Assembly: GCA_951640195.1 (NCBI GenBank)
Contig: OX621171.1
Coordinates: 1,302,001 to 1,366,000, forward strand
Source: Porpolomopsis calyptriformis
Lineage: Eukaryota; Basidiomycota; Agaricomycetes; Agaricales; Hygrophoraceae
Length of the DNA stretch: 64,000 bases
Direction: 5' to 3'
Position 1 is the first letter of the stretch. Every line of letters begins with the position of its first letter. Below, piece by piece: positions 10,805-21,394 of the stretch. A program made the position numbers and the translations under genes. The notes below the pieces were generated by a model that was not told the DNA's origin, ran no database searches, and saw only the letters and a program-made list of their open reading frames with translations.

Positions 10805-11901
10805 CGACCGTCGCCAAAATCCTGTTCGTCGTTGTCGGGGGCGGGCTCGGTGGAGTTGTGTTCCTCTGTGGAAAGGAAGTTCATCAACTTGGTGATCTCG
10901 TCGACAGTCAGTTCGTGCTGGAGGGCGCGAACGTTGACCTTCTTGAGTTCTTGCAGGCACTCTCGACGGAAATGTCCTGTTTGACCACAATTGTAGCACC
11001 TGTTGGTTTGGTGCGTTTTGCTCAGGTCCATCAGTAGACCTTGTCCTCCATGGATGGTGCCAGATGGCACTTGCTTGTCCTGGGGGAAAGGAGCGTGGAA
11101 TCTCGGAGCAGGGGGGCGGAAAGTTGGACGAGAAGGAGGGGCAGACGGATGTTGGCGGCATTCCTGATCATGGAAACGCTCTAGCAGCTGTCCAATAGCC
11201 ACAACCTTGTCGTGGTACTTGGGGTATGTGGTGGGGAGCGGGGGAGACATATATATTTGACGAATGATGCTCTGGTTAGCATTCTTTTCAAGGATTCGGA
11301 TGCATTCTTTATCCTGGCCGACGAGACCAGCTTGGCGGAACAAGAGTTCCAATTTGACGAACCAATCTACAATACCTAATCGTCCTTGCGAGAAGTGTTT
11401 GACCTCCTCACGGGCACACTGCTCCGTGGCATGGTCGGTGAAAACAACATCCAAAACATCCACGAAATCCTTCCAGGGGCCGAGGGGGAGGAGATTACTG
11501 GTAACAGGGTCCGTTCGGCCAAAGAAAGCATCCACGTACTGTTGGGCCCACTCGGCGGCGATGCCTTCCTTCATATAAGAGAGGGTGACCAGTATCATCT
11601 TCTCGGGATCGGTAACTTTGCTGCCGCGAAGGAAGATGATGACCTGGCGGAACCAATTCTTATAAAGTTTTTTATCGCCATTGAAGACATCAGGTTGGGC
11701 GAGTTTGATTGTTTTCGAGACTGAGGCCATTGGAGCCGTCGGTTGCATGGGGGGAAGTGGATTCGGGTTCGAAGGCGGTGGGGGAGACAAAGAAGGGGAA
11801 GGAGCTGGGGAGAAATGAGGGGAAGGATTCTGTTCAGGGGAGGGAGACTCCTTCGGTGGAGGAGAGTCTTTCGGTTTCCGGGGGTTTCCGGAAGTGGTCA
11901 T
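10801..11901 (-). CDS. Gy-2 gag, 366 aa, CCHC zinc knuckle
   Basis: An open minus-strand frame with a proline/serine-rich start, the gypsy capsid-like domain ('FNGDKKLYKNWFRQVIIFL') and a zinc knuckle CYNCGQTGHFRREC at residues 302-315. It forms the particle and packages RNA. The stop TAG (10801-10803) is followed five bases later by the pol ATG. In the related Gy-3 the gag TGA and pol ATG overlap (ATGA); here the matching triplet is ATA. Whether this ATG is the real gag start is unclear, because a related reading continues upstream in another frame (11902-12866). Confidence 0.85.
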   Translation of the reverse strand: MTTSGNPRKPKDSPPPKESPSPEQNPSPHFSPAPSPSLSPPPPSNPNPLPPMQPTAPMASVSKTIKLAQPDVFNGDKKLYKNWFRQVIIFLRGSKVTDPEKMILVTLSYMKEGIAAEWAQQYVDAFFGRTDPVTSNLLPLGPWKDFVDVLDVVFTDHATEQCAREEVKHFSQGRLGIVDWFVKLELLFRQAGLVGQDKECIRILEKNANQSIIRQIYMSPPLPTTYPKYHDKVVAIGQLLERFHDQECRQHPSAPPSRPTFRPPAPRFHAPFPQDKQVPSGTIHGGQGLLMDLSKTHQTNRCYNCGQTGHFRRECLQELKKVNVRALQHELTVDEITKLMNFLSTEEHNSTEPAPDNDEQDFGDGR

Positions 11902-12866
11902 TGCGGGGTGGCAGAGGTGGTCACCTTCGAGGGAGAAGGAGAAGACGACGAGCGAGATAGAGGTTGAGGTGGTGTTCGGAGAAAACGGGGACGTCCGAAC
12001 ACAAAGGGCGAGGGGGTTTCTGTGGGTCGCGGAGAAGGGGCAGGGAGAGTGGTGGGTCCGAGAATAGAGTAGACGGAGGGGGTTGAGGGATCGAGGATCT
12101 GAGATGATAAGGGTGAGAATATCTCAGCGGTGTCGACAGCGTCCTGGAACTCTAATTCGTCGTCTGTGAGCCCGAAGCTGGGTTGACGGGATCCTGCACA
12201 GGGAGGCGTGGTGATAGATTGTCTCGGATGTGGATCTCTCAGATGTGACCAGAAGATCCGCGACAGTAGAAAACGCGGATGGAAGAGGCGAGAAAGTTGG
12301 CAATGAGAACTGGGTACGATAGACTCTGACGCGAATGCGATTGAATGTACGCGGTTCGATCTCGATGAAGGAGTCGAGACCGTCCGAAGAATCCGGGGGA
12401 GACGGGGCGGTATAATACGAGTCCAAAGAGAGAGAAGAATGAGACGAGGCAGGAGAAAGGTTGGTGGAAATGGGAGGGGTGATGTCGAAAGCGAGGTGGG
12501 AGAACTCAAGCGCAAGAGCTTCGAGTTGTTCTCGTTCAATGTCTAATGCGTCGACGGCCTGTTGCTCTGAGTAGCTAATGAGCTGACTGGACGAGGCCTG
12601 GGGGGATTGATGTGGTGGGGAGTAGGACAGGGGCGGAGTGGAAGAGGAATGATCCAGGGTGGTGGTCACTCTTGATACCGTGCGGGGATGTACCGAAGTG
12701 TCTCCTGTGGTTCTCAAGGTAAGAAAGGATGGGTCGAATGAGGGGAGCCTGGTTGGGATTCCAGAGGGCAACAGCAACAGCGTTGTCTGGTAACCCAAAA
12801 CAATGCGGTTGGTGTCAGACGAATCTTGACCAGGGACTCTTGAGAGGAAAAGCGAGGTGAGTGATG
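11902..12866 (-). pseudogene. Gy-2 upstream Ser/Pro-rich gag extension (frameshifted)
   Basis: Two overlapping open readings (12972-12124 and 12539-11898) encode low-complexity Ser/Pro/Thr-rich protein. The switch is near 12215-12240, where 'STSETIYHH' in one frame and 'TDDELEFQDAVDTAEIF' in the next look like pieces of one protein, and another switch is needed to reach gag at 11901. The same region upstream of Gy-3 gag (62208-63355) encodes similar Ser/Pro/Glu-rich protein, so it probably belonged to a longer ORF1. A small unspliced intron is an alternative to frameshift mutations. Confidence 0.5.
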
Positions 12867-13015
12867 AGATTTGTTCTTCTGTTATGTTGGCAGTTGGTAT
12901 CTCAGGTCGCTTCGGATGAGGGACAACGAAGAGCTCAGCGCATAAGCTGAGGGTGACAACGTTGAAGAACAAATCTAAGGGAGATACAAGCGTTCTGTAC
13001 GCTACTTATATCTAC
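12867..13015 (-). promoter_or_regulatory. Gy-2 TATA box, start site and self-priming PBS
   Basis: In element orientation the PBS GAAGAACAAATCT (complement of 12867-12879) directly follows the 5' LTR. The same 13-mer on the plus strand lies inside the LTR at 12964-12976, so the RNA beginning AGATTTGTTCTTC can pair with the PBS over 13 nt. A TATAAG box (about 13010) is 34 nt upstream of that predicted start. This is the Tf1/sushi self-priming layout. Confidence 0.75.
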
Positions 13016-13270
13016 CTGGGGTCTAGGTCGTGATTGTGATAGCCATGGCGACGATCCATGGAATGGCTGACTAATGCGCAGTATTGCATAGCCTCGCGCA
13101 GCTACTGCGGAGCATGTCTTCGTTGGCCAATGGCGTTATCACCTCTGATCTATGGGAAGATAAGGTAAAAGATTAGATAGGGAGAGATAAGATAAGATCG
13201 AATCGAAGACAAGATTAGATAAGACGAAAAAGGAAAGTTGGTGGGATGACAAAATGAAATGACCATAACA
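12880..13270 (-). repeat. Gy-2 5' LTR
   Basis: 391 bp; plus-strand text begins TGTTATGTTGG and ends CCATAACA. It is followed by the TSD ccatg (13271-13275), after which the Gy-1 pol frame resumes ('WLRAQNPSIDW'). Confidence 0.97.
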
Positions 13271-13275
13271 CCATG

Positions 13276-16200
13276 GCTCAGAGCTCAAAACCCTAGTATT
13301 GATTGGGAGAAGTCAACACTAGCTCTTGGAGGCAAAGAGACTTCTCGTCAGTATTGTAGCAGCGAAGCAGAGACCCCTGTGGTAGAATCGGTCTTGCTGG
13401 CGATAACAAGTATTTCAAAATCGGATGAATCTCGAGCCAGCATGGTGGAAGAAGATATGCGAAAGTTTGTACCAGAGGTCTATTGGAAAGACTATGCTAG
13501 TGTCTTCGCCAAGGAGTCCTTTGATTGCCTTCCACCACATTCCGAGTTCAATCACATCATTGATCTGAAAGATAACTTCGTACCCCAAAATGACGCGACT
13601 TATGTGATATCCCCTCAAGAGATAGACTTCCTAGTGAAGTTTTTGGAAGAAAATGTGGCTACTGGATCAATATTCAAGGGATCTTCACCTCAAGCCGCCC
13701 CCTTCTTCCTGAGCAAGAAAGCTGAAGAAATTAATGCGAAAGGACAAGACGCCAGATACAGACCAATTGAAGACTACCGTTACTTAAACCACTTCACCAT
13801 TCCCGACCGATATCCTCTACCACTCCTCCATCAAATCGTTCAACAACCAAAGTTACGATCTGCTGTGCTATTCACAGTCGTAGATATCCGATGGGGATTT
13901 AACAATATTCAGATTAAAGAAGGCGATGAATGGAAAGCCGCTTTCAACACGGTCAAGGGACTCTATGTTCCAAGAGTGATGTTCTTTGGTCTGCGAAACT
14001 CTCCAGCTATGTTCCAACGGATGATCGATACGCGATTTGCTGAAGTGCTGAAATCAGGTTGTGTTTTTATCTATATTGATGACGTTCTCATCTGTGGAGA
14101 TGATCTAGAAGAACTACGTTACTGGACGTTCAAAACCCTTGATATCATGAAGAAGAACAAACTCTCCTGCAAACCCGTCAAATGCCAATTCGAGAAAGAA
14201 GAGGTGATCTATCTTGGGGTGACCTTGATGAAAGGTCATATCGGAACCAATCCCAAGAAGATCAAAGCCATAGCCGAATGGCCTGAACCTCGAACCATAA
14301 AACAACTTCAATCCTTTCTCGGAAGCGCAAATTTCTGGAGAAAATACATCAAGGACTTTTCAAAGATCGCCCAACCGCTTAACCAATTGCTCCGCAAAGA
14401 CACTGTATGGGAATGGACTCCCAAACGACAACACACCTTTGATCAATTGAAACACTCCCTCATGAATGCCCCTGTCCTCGAAGTGCCAGACCAAGACCTG
14501 CCATACTGCTTGGAGACTGACGCCTCTGGTTTTGCCTTAGGAGGAATACTGTCTCAGCTACATGGAAGCAACTGGAAACCTGTAGGCTTCCATTCAAGAT
14601 CTTTGACCCCTGCTGAAAAGAAGTATCCAACCCACGACACCGAGCTTCTAGCGATAATAGACTGTCTTAAAGCATGGCGACATCTCTTAGAAGGTTCACG
14701 ACATGACCTTCTGATCCGTACTGACAGTCTCGCCCTCAAATATTTCAGTATCACTCGTGTGTTGTTTGGACGATGTGCTCGCTGGTCAGAAATCTTGTCA
14801 AGATATGAATACAAAATCGAGTATGTCCCAGGGAGAAAGAACAAAGCTGATGGGTTATCTAGGTGCCTGGATTATTTCGATGAGGGTAAAGGCGAGGTGG
14901 AAGATGAGATTTTAATCGCGGATGAACATTGGATCAATTCGATCGTCAAACTTTCAGAACCGAACTTTTTCACAAGATTACGCTTCAAGCTACTGATACC
15001 GAACAAGATCTCACAGAAAATCGAGGATGCCTCATTGTTTTGGGACCAAGCCAATGGGTTGGTTCGCGATGTTGAAGGTCGAATTGTGGTGCCGGAGGAA
15101 GTATCTTTGCGCACAGACATAATACGACTGTCCCACACCTACCCCCATGCTGGACACCCTGGCATTGAGAAGACGAAGGAGCTGGTGCTCCGAAACTTTG
15201 TTTGGGATGGCGTCTCTCAAGACGTTATCAACTACGTATGGTCCTGTCCTGCTTGTCAGCAAAACAGGAATTACCCTTTGAAGCCGACAGGACTCCTACA
15301 ACCTATACCCCCCGCTACTGAACCATGGACTGAGATAACTGTCGATCTCATTGTTCAACTACCTGACTCGCTTGGATACGATGCTGTGATGGTAGTTGTC
15401 GATTGCTTCACAAAACGTGCCCACTTCATCCCGACGACTTCCAATCTCTCATCAGAAGGCACTGCCCGACTCTTCCGTGATCACATCTGGAAACATCATG
15501 GATGGCCAAAGAAGATCATTTCTGATCGTGGAGTTCAGTTCGCATCAAAATTCACCGAAGCCCTCAATAAACTTCTAGGAACCATTTCTAGACTGTCTAC
15601 TGCTTACCACCCTGAGACCGATGGTCAGACTGAACGTACGAATCAAGAACTTGAGGTCTACTTACGGTTCTACACCAACTTCATGCAAGATGACTGGTCC
15701 GAATGGTTGGCTTCTGCCGAATTCGCTTACAATAATCGACAACATTCTGCTACGTCACAATCACCCTTCTATTTGGAATATGGCCATCACCCTCATTTGC
15801 CGATCACAATTGAATCCCCGAGTAACATCCCCGCAGCAAACACCTTCCATGAATGTCTCACGCATGCTCAGAAGAATGCTGGTGAGTCACTATCACACGC
15901 CACAGAATCAATGAAGAAATATGCTGATCGAAAACAGAAACTCTCTCCCTCCTTCAAAATCAGAGATTTGGTTTGGTTAGATACCAAGAACATCAAGATG
16001 ACTCGACCTGCCAAGAAGTTGGATAACCGAAGAACTGGACCATTCAAGATCCTGAAACAAGTATCAGATCTTGCATATCTTATCGATATCCCCGGAACTT
16101 GGAAACTCCATCCAGTTTTTCATATATCACTCCTGAGACTGAACGTTGAAGATAAGTCGCTCCACCCTGATATCACTGATACATCTTGACCTCCCCCAGA

Positions 16201-16394
16201 TCTGATCGAGAATGAAGAAGAATATGAAGTCGAATCTATTCTTCAACACTCCGGAGCTAAACGTTGACGAAAATATTTGGTCAAATGGAAAGGTTATCCG
16301 ATTGAAGAAGCTACTTGGGAAGAACGATCGAACGTCTTACGACACGCCAAGGAAATTGTGAAGACTTACGAAGACTCAATTCAAACGGCGACTT
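13276..16394 (+). pseudogene. Gy-1 pol, main part: RT, RNase H, integrase, chromodomain
   Basis: An open frame of about 970 codons runs to TGA at 16187-16189. RT palm 'FIYIDDVLICG' (about 14068-14100) keeps both catalytic Asp; RNase H has 'LETDASGFALGG' and 'IRTDSLALKYF'; the integrase has the HHCC module ('HTYPHAGHPG', 'CPACQQN'), core D ('ITVDLIVQLPD'), 'ISDRGVQF' and 'AYHPETDGQTE', i.e. D, D and E are all present. The protein continues in frame past the TGA into a chromodomain at about 16230-16390 ('KYLVKWKGYP') with one more TGA near 16265; both fit CGA-to-TGA. With 5717-5967 it makes one 1054-codon open reading once Gy-2 is removed. Confidence 0.93.
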
Positions 16395-16556
16395 AACTCG
16401 TTTGTCATCATTCTGGCTGTCCATTATTTGAATTCTATTCTTAGATTCGAGTTGGCGCTTATAAACTCAGAGTGGTTAATATGACTCCATCCAATCTTTC
16501 CCCACTTTCGATGAACAAGATCACTTGACTAAAACGTCCTAGAATCATCATTCGAA

Positions 16557-17288
16557 ATGCCCGCCACTCGATCTCCATCCCCTCAAGTCGCCATCCAACG
16601 TGCTGGACAGATCCCTTCATCCGCCATCATCCGTTCCCCAACCCCCGGTCCCTCCACTACTGCTTCCTCCACTTGACAACTGCGTCGACAAGCTCATGCC
16701 CATGCAGAAGACTTTTTCAATGTACGAACCCCTCCCCCCGAGGATCCTGCCGTCACCATCTCCCACCTCACGGTCCATAGCAACAGCATTAGCAACTGGA
16801 ATCGTGAACTCCATCAGGAACGCGACGTCTTGCAAGCCGAGCTCAAGGCTTTGGAAAAGAGTGCCTTATATTGGAAGGACCACTGGGATAGAAGCGAGCT
16901 CAAGTACTGGGAGCTCCAGCAGGAGAAGAAGTGTATGTGGGTCAACTTTTATGATGTCACTACCCACGCCGTCATCATCAAGCTCGTGGAAGAGAGTCGT
17001 CAAGCTGAATGGCTCTCCCAAGAAGATTTTCTCCAGGCCCAATGAGACCTCGCAACGACGGAGACTCTAATCGAGTACGGGAAATCGGTCGAATACCCGA
17101 TCAACCTCGACTTGGAGTACCCGGACAACAACGACAACGTCATGACAGTCCAAGCCCCTTCCCCCATCGAAGCAGCCTCGGAAGCTACCCCCATCGCTTC
17201 CCTCTCAGTGGTCATCGAGGCCCCCGCCACTGAGGAAATCCAGACCCAGGCCTTGGAGAACAAAACGACCGACGTCACCCAGGTTTGA
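16557..17288 (+). pseudogene. Gy-1 third ORF between pol and 3' LTR
   Basis: A 244-codon reading from ATG (16557) to TGA (17286-17288), interrupted by TGA at 16674-16676 and 17043-17045, each one transition from CGA. The product would have a Ser/Pro/Thr-rich start, a central charged helix likely to form a coiled coil ('ELHQERDVLQAELKALEKSA', about 16810-16866) and an acidic, Glu/Thr-rich end. It occupies the place where env-like ORFs sit in some retroelements, but I see no signal peptide or membrane segment, so an envelope role is not supported. No family is recognised. The interval 16395-16556 has no gene. Confidence 0.6.
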
Positions 17289-17322
17289 AATTCAGGTTGA
17301 ATTTCCTGAAAAACGAGGTGTA

Positions 17323-17711
17323 TGTCACGGACGTAAATTTTCACTTTCTCTCTATGTTAGTCATTGCTGCTTAGTCGGATAGGTCTTATCTCTGCTTGGG
17401 ATTCCCCACAGTCTCGTATCTTTTCATATATCCTAGATAGGACACATTTCATTTCCGACGATTATGTTTCAGCTCTTCACATGCTCTGAGTCTTCTATCA
17501 TGCTTATCTTTACTTGTCGCATGTATTCCTCGTGTATACACTGACTCATCCGCAGTAGTGTAGTCAGTATATAAACTCCTAGTTAGTCGTACTCAGACTT
17601 TAAGTCTGATTCCTTGTTAGCAACCCAATAACTAGGACTTGAGACATTATCATCGTCTTGGGACAGAGCTCTTTGAAGTAAAACCATCTCATCGACAACC
17701 AGTTTATAACA
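17323..17711 (+). repeat. Gy-1 3' LTR
   Basis: 389-bp partner of 3600-3986. A purine-rich stretch (GAAAAACGAGGTGTA) ends at 17322 and serves as the probable polypurine tract. The TSD ctcca follows at 17712-17716. Confidence 0.95.
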
Positions 17712-17716
17712 CTCCA

Positions 17717-18345
17717 TTCTCATCTTCTTCATCTCCCCCCAAACTCCTTACAACTCCTCCCTCAAATTCACCATCTCTGCCGACTCTGCATTTCCTCATT
17801 GCCTTTTTCCTCTGTGCTCTAGTTCCTCCGTGGCACTCTGGGTGCGTTTCCTTTTTGCTGGTTCTTCCCCAACCCAGCATTTGGCCTTTACCTGTTGGCA
17901 GGTGGTGCAACTCCAGGCCTTCCCTTGTCCAGTTGGCCACATGCACTCCTCTGCACTCCCTTTCCTGATGCAAGGCTTGCATGGAGCCCTCCTAAATGAA
18001 CTCTGGTCAACTCCAGAATAAAGTGGATAAAAGAGAAAATACTTATAGCCTTCTGATCAAGGCCTCTTGCCCTGATCTCTCCTCCACCACTATCTCTGCC
18101 TGCTCCACTGTTTGAGCTGCCTTCTTCGCCCTCCTCGCCACCTCCTTTTTTGCAGCTTTGGCAGCCTTTCTAGCTGCCCGTCATTCCTCTGCCAACTGAC
18201 ACTCTTCCTCTGCCTTCCAGGCCTCCTCCACTTGTTTCTCTGCTTCCTTGCGTTCTCATCATTCTTTGTTTTCAAGCTAGACTTGCAGCTGTGCGAGTTA
18301 GGCTTGGATTTCATCGCGAGTGGGTATTGTTAATAAAGAAGAGTA
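17717..18345 (-). pseudogene. Lys/Glu-rich coiled-coil gene with Cys cluster, fragment
   Basis: The minus strand encodes an Ala/Lys/Glu/Arg-rich stretch (about 18100-18260, e.g. 'EEAWKAEEECQLAEE') and then, after a frame change, a Cys cluster of the form C-x11-C-x2-C-x5-C ('SCTTCQQVKAKC', about 17890-17950). This architecture resembles the better preserved multi-exon pseudogene at 47991-49575. It lies between the end of Gy-A pol and the Gy-A 3' end. The frame is broken several times. The Cys spacing recalls fungal zinc clusters, but I do not assign a family. Confidence 0.5.
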
Positions 18346-18479
18346 GTCCACTGGACCTTATTATATATGTTCCAATTTCAAACTCCGATGATTCTCCGAA
18401 ATCTGCCACATTCTGAAACTCCGATTTCTTGGTCATTACCAAATATGGTCAAGTCTAATATGCGGTCTCAAGGGCTCAC
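18346..18479 (+). other. Gy-A 3' end sequence
   Basis: This matches 54225-54354, the stretch directly before the Gy-A LTR in the right duplication arm ('ggtcattaccaaatatgg' near 18432). The LTR expected next is absent; GL-1 begins at 18480. The last five bases, ctcac (18475-18479), are the likely GL-1 target. Confidence 0.7.
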
Positions 18480-18690
18480 TGTCACAACTGTAGTTGCAAG
18501 TCTTTTTGTTGATCACAAGGCAAGCTTTGGAGCTTAATAAATCCAAGAGGATATAGAAGAAGGTTCTGACAGGAATGTCTTCGTAAAGGGTGATAATTCC
18601 TTCGGAATGAAGTTTGACTTCCATGAAGAAATTCTGTTGTAGGTTAAATCTGTTTCGTGCCTCTGCTGAGAGTTTAGGGAATATAGGCAT
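18480..18690 (-). CDS. GL-1 terminal ORF (partial, runs off the element end)
   Basis: ATG at 18688-18690 opens a 70-codon frame ('MPIFPKLSAEARNRFN') that has no stop before the element end. A TATA element (TTTATATAG on the complement, about 18830-18840) lies upstream in the same orientation. All four GL copies place this ATG exactly 211 nt from the end. It contains FFYILLDLLSSKACLVI, a hydrophobic segment. Function unknown; it may be the start of a gag-like protein of the parent element. Confidence 0.55.
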
Positions 18691-19196
18691 GAACAGTTGG
18701 CTTTAATGATTCTAAGTTTGTGTTTCTCTTTCCTTGTTCTGATGGAAAGGAAGTCTGATGATTCTGATTGCGTTCGTGCTACTACAAGTAATCTCATAGG
18801 AGGATGAAGTGATGATCTGCTTCGCCCTCAGGGTTTATATAGTATTTCTAAAATAGGAGTCATTATGAGTCAGCCTCCATAGTCACCCCATTTTCTATTG
18901 TTCACAGCCTCCAATTAAGGTTTGCTATTGTTCCTAGTCATACTGCATAAGGCTGTGTGCTTCTGGTGACTTGATTCTATTGGGTATAGCCTTCTGCAGC
19001 ATGGGCTGTGTTATCTCATGACCAGTTCCTATTGTTCTCCTGGTCATGAGATCACTGTTGTTTCTATCTCTTTCCCGGCATATCAGGTTTCTCTTCTTTA
19101 ACTGAGGAAGCTTCTTTTGGTCCTCCCTTTGTCTGTAGGCATATAAAAGCTGCAGGGTTGTATCCCTATCCTTCAGTTCATTCTTCATCAATCATT

Positions 19197-19995
19197 ATGA
19201 CTCCCTCCCACCAAGGCCACTATGTTTAATTCTTTAAGCAGTCTGGGGTTGTGCATGGCACTACCCCTGTCTTCCTTGACTGCGATTCATTCCATTACTA
19301 CCTTCAGCGTATCCCTTCTGACACCAACCTCTGTTGGTCTTCCTTCTCCTGCTTCACTTGCAGTGGCAAGCATAAAGTCAAGAAGTGTCTGTTCGTTTGC
19401 TGGCCAATCCAGCATGCTTGCAGTTTGATGGAGGATCTGCTTGGTAAGTCCTTTGTTTTGTCTTTATTAGTCTTTGTTTGTTGATAATGGGCTTCAGCTT
19501 GGGATGATGACGCCCCTCCCCCTACTTCCCAGCTCCCTTTGGAGGAGCAAGTTGATTGGAGTTCTGATCATTAGGGGTGCCCTCCCCCCTTTGCCGGCCC
19601 CAAGCCTGAGTACTGGGCTGCCAGTCCCTCCTTCCATCCTTGGACCCCTAGTCCAAGTCCCATTTCTAGTTATAAGCTCTAAACTCTCTCACTCTCTTTT
19701 ATGTTTGTTGACTCCTCATCTCTCAGTGGAAGATCTATTGATGTCGTTGACCAACATCAATGTCAAGATTAAGGAGGAAGAAGTTCCTCCCAGTTTGTTG
19801 TGGAGTCCTACCAATGATTGGTTGGGTGAGGAAGCAAGAAAGATTGCGATAAGTTTTGTCGAGGGGAAGGCTGCTGAGTTGCAGGCTTCTGGTGGAGATA
19901 CTAATGGGGCAATCTATTGGGGTAACAAGTTGGCCGCGTTAGATGGTCAGGTAGTCTCAAGTTTCATGGAGTTTTTGAGGGATAGCATGGTGTAG
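19197..19995 (+). pseudogene. GL-1 antisense spliced gene (decayed)
   Basis: This is the same three-exon gene as in GL-4. Exon 1 starts at ATG 19197 and has TAA at codon 11 (19227-19229); the donor GTAAGT follows at 19444 and exon 2 begins about 19498. Exon 2 is shortened and the second donor (GTAATG in other copies) is changed. The zinc-knuckle-like motif is partly altered ('CFTCSGKHKVKKC'). It ends near the TAG at 19993-19995. Confidence 0.7.
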
Positions 19996-20949
19996 GGACC
20001 TTGAGGGGGAGCAGGAGTGGTCTTGATGTTTTGAGAACCAGAAGGGACACCAGTTTGGGATTCTTGAGATATTGATAACTTAGTTGTTTGAGGAAAAGGT
20101 AATGAGGTAGAAGAGTGGAGTGATTATTGGGGAGTAGCAAAAGTTAGTAGTTGGTAGTAGTCTTTGGATTCTGTTTTAGAAAAGATGGATCATATAAATA
20201 GGTAATCCTCCAGAGTGAGAGAGTTAGGATGTGTAAGAAGGAAGTTTGATTTTTATTATATTCTATTATCAGTGGGACTTGGGGTTTTACTTTAAATACT
20301 GGCTGAGTAGGCCTGAGATAGGAGAAAGAGTTCCAATGATAGAATTGGGTGCTAACTAGGAACCAAACTTAACTATCTACTAACTATGACTAAGTGTTTA
20401 TACTACTAGGTAACTATATAAGTCAGAGATAAGAAATAATCTAAGTTAGTGGAATATAGAATGTGACTTGTGAAGAGCTAGCAGAACAATAAAGGAAATA
20501 GAAAGGAAGAGGGATGCAACTAGATAAGAAGACATGAGGTGGATAAAAGGAAAGCATGATCTAATCACAATAACTAAAGGATGAAAATGGAAAAGGTGTA
20601 AAAAATACAATCATGACACTTATATATTACAATACATCCTTATACACCATTTATTATAAGCTTTCTAAGGATGAATTTATATAAAGAATATTGGAAAATT
20701 ATATAAACTTACTAAACTTATAGTATTATATACCTATAGTACTATGAGCTAAAAATAATTCCAATATTTGGCAAGTTTGACCTAATGCTATTATATCCTT
20801 TGATATAAAATAGCTATAATTATAGGAATATTACAGAGGATAGCCCTTCATAATGGGTTTAAAACAAGCCCCCAAACATTAGGATTAGTATAGTATTTCT
20901 AGAGGTATTCTATTTTAAATCTAGTGATATTATTAAAATATTTATTTTA

Positions 20950-21290
20950 TTGAGAACTTCTACTAGTATTTAGTACGTGGTATAACCTTCCTTAGCCTTT
21001 AATACAGCTTCCCACATATCTAGGTATACTCTTCTATTTTATTCCACTCTACTTACACCCTTTCCTACAACTCTACAATTCTATTAGAGAGGATACCTTA
21101 CAGTTAGCTAACCTTCTTTTCAAGTTCCTCTAGAGATACTTAATAGGATTGAGATTGGGGGATTAGGTAGGCTATAAGAGGACTTCATATCTATAATCCT
21201 TCAACCACTTTTCAGCCTTCTTGTAGGTGTATTTAGAGTTATTATCTTGTTAGAAGTCTTCTAGCCTTATTATAGAATTGGATAGTTTCC
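20950..21290 (-). pseudogene. Tc1-type transposase C-terminal half
   Basis: The reverse strand reads 'QDNNSKYTYKKAEKWLKDY', then 'SPNLNPI', then 'RNLKRRLAN', matching the second Asp motif (QDNxPxHxS) and the Asp-Leu/Asn-Pro-Ile-Glu block of Tc1 DDE transposases. Stops fall where Trp and Gln are expected (WPTQSPN appears as stop-PT-stop-SPN), which points to G-to-A/C-to-T decay. The enzyme would cut and join at TA sites. Confidence 0.75.
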
Positions 21291-21394
21291 TATACTATTT
21301 ATCTTATTAGCTCTGGGAAGGTTAAAAATACTATGGAAGTTACTTAAATGCTTAGGAATATTACTAACTAACCTCTCTCTTCCCAAACTGTTTA

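Larger units (their letters stand above)
5968..13270 (-). mobile_element. Gy-2: full-length Ty3/gypsy chromovirus nested in Gy-1
   Basis: LTRs of 391 bp at each end (5968-6358 and 12880-13270) differ at only eight sites. The TSD ccatg lies at 5963-5967 and 13271-13275. The element reads on the minus strand: 5' LTR at the right, primer site, an upstream ORF region, gag, pol and 3' LTR at the left. The polypurine tract lies just inside the left LTR (reverse complement of 6359-6372, GAAGAGAGGGTGA). Gag is open; pol has two nonsense codons and a D-to-N protease. It is the youngest-looking gypsy copy here. Confidence 0.97.
3600..17711 (+). mobile_element. Gy-1: Ty3/gypsy chromovirus, interrupted by Gy-2
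   Basis: Two near-identical LTRs (3600-3986 and 17323-17711) bound the element, and the 5-bp TSD ctcca lies at 3595-3599 and 17712-17716. Order on the plus strand: LTR, primer site, gag (4020-5555), pol (5552-5967 plus 13276-16394), a third ORF (16557-17288) and LTR. The 7303-bp Gy-2 element plus a duplicated ccatg is inserted in pol. Without it Gy-1 is about 6.8 kb. Gag carries several nonsense codons while most of pol is open, so the copy is probably not autonomous. Confidence 0.95.
18480..20618 (-). mobile_element. GL-1: gene-carrying LTR-like unit, copy 1
   Basis: It starts TGTCACAACTG and ends ATCATGACA, the same termini as the other GL copies. The flanks are ctcac (18475-18479) and cttat (20619-20623), which agree if two C-to-T changes occurred. 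It carries the terminal ORF (18690-18480, minus) and a decayed version of the antisense spliced gene (19197-19995). From about 19995 to 20618 the tail differs from GL-2, GL-3 and GL-4, so this is either a subfamily or a rearranged copy. Confidence 0.75.

Noticed and set aside
16557..17288. Envelope gene in Gy-1
   Set aside because: No signal peptide, membrane segment or cleavage-like motif; the product looks like a soluble coiled-coil protein.
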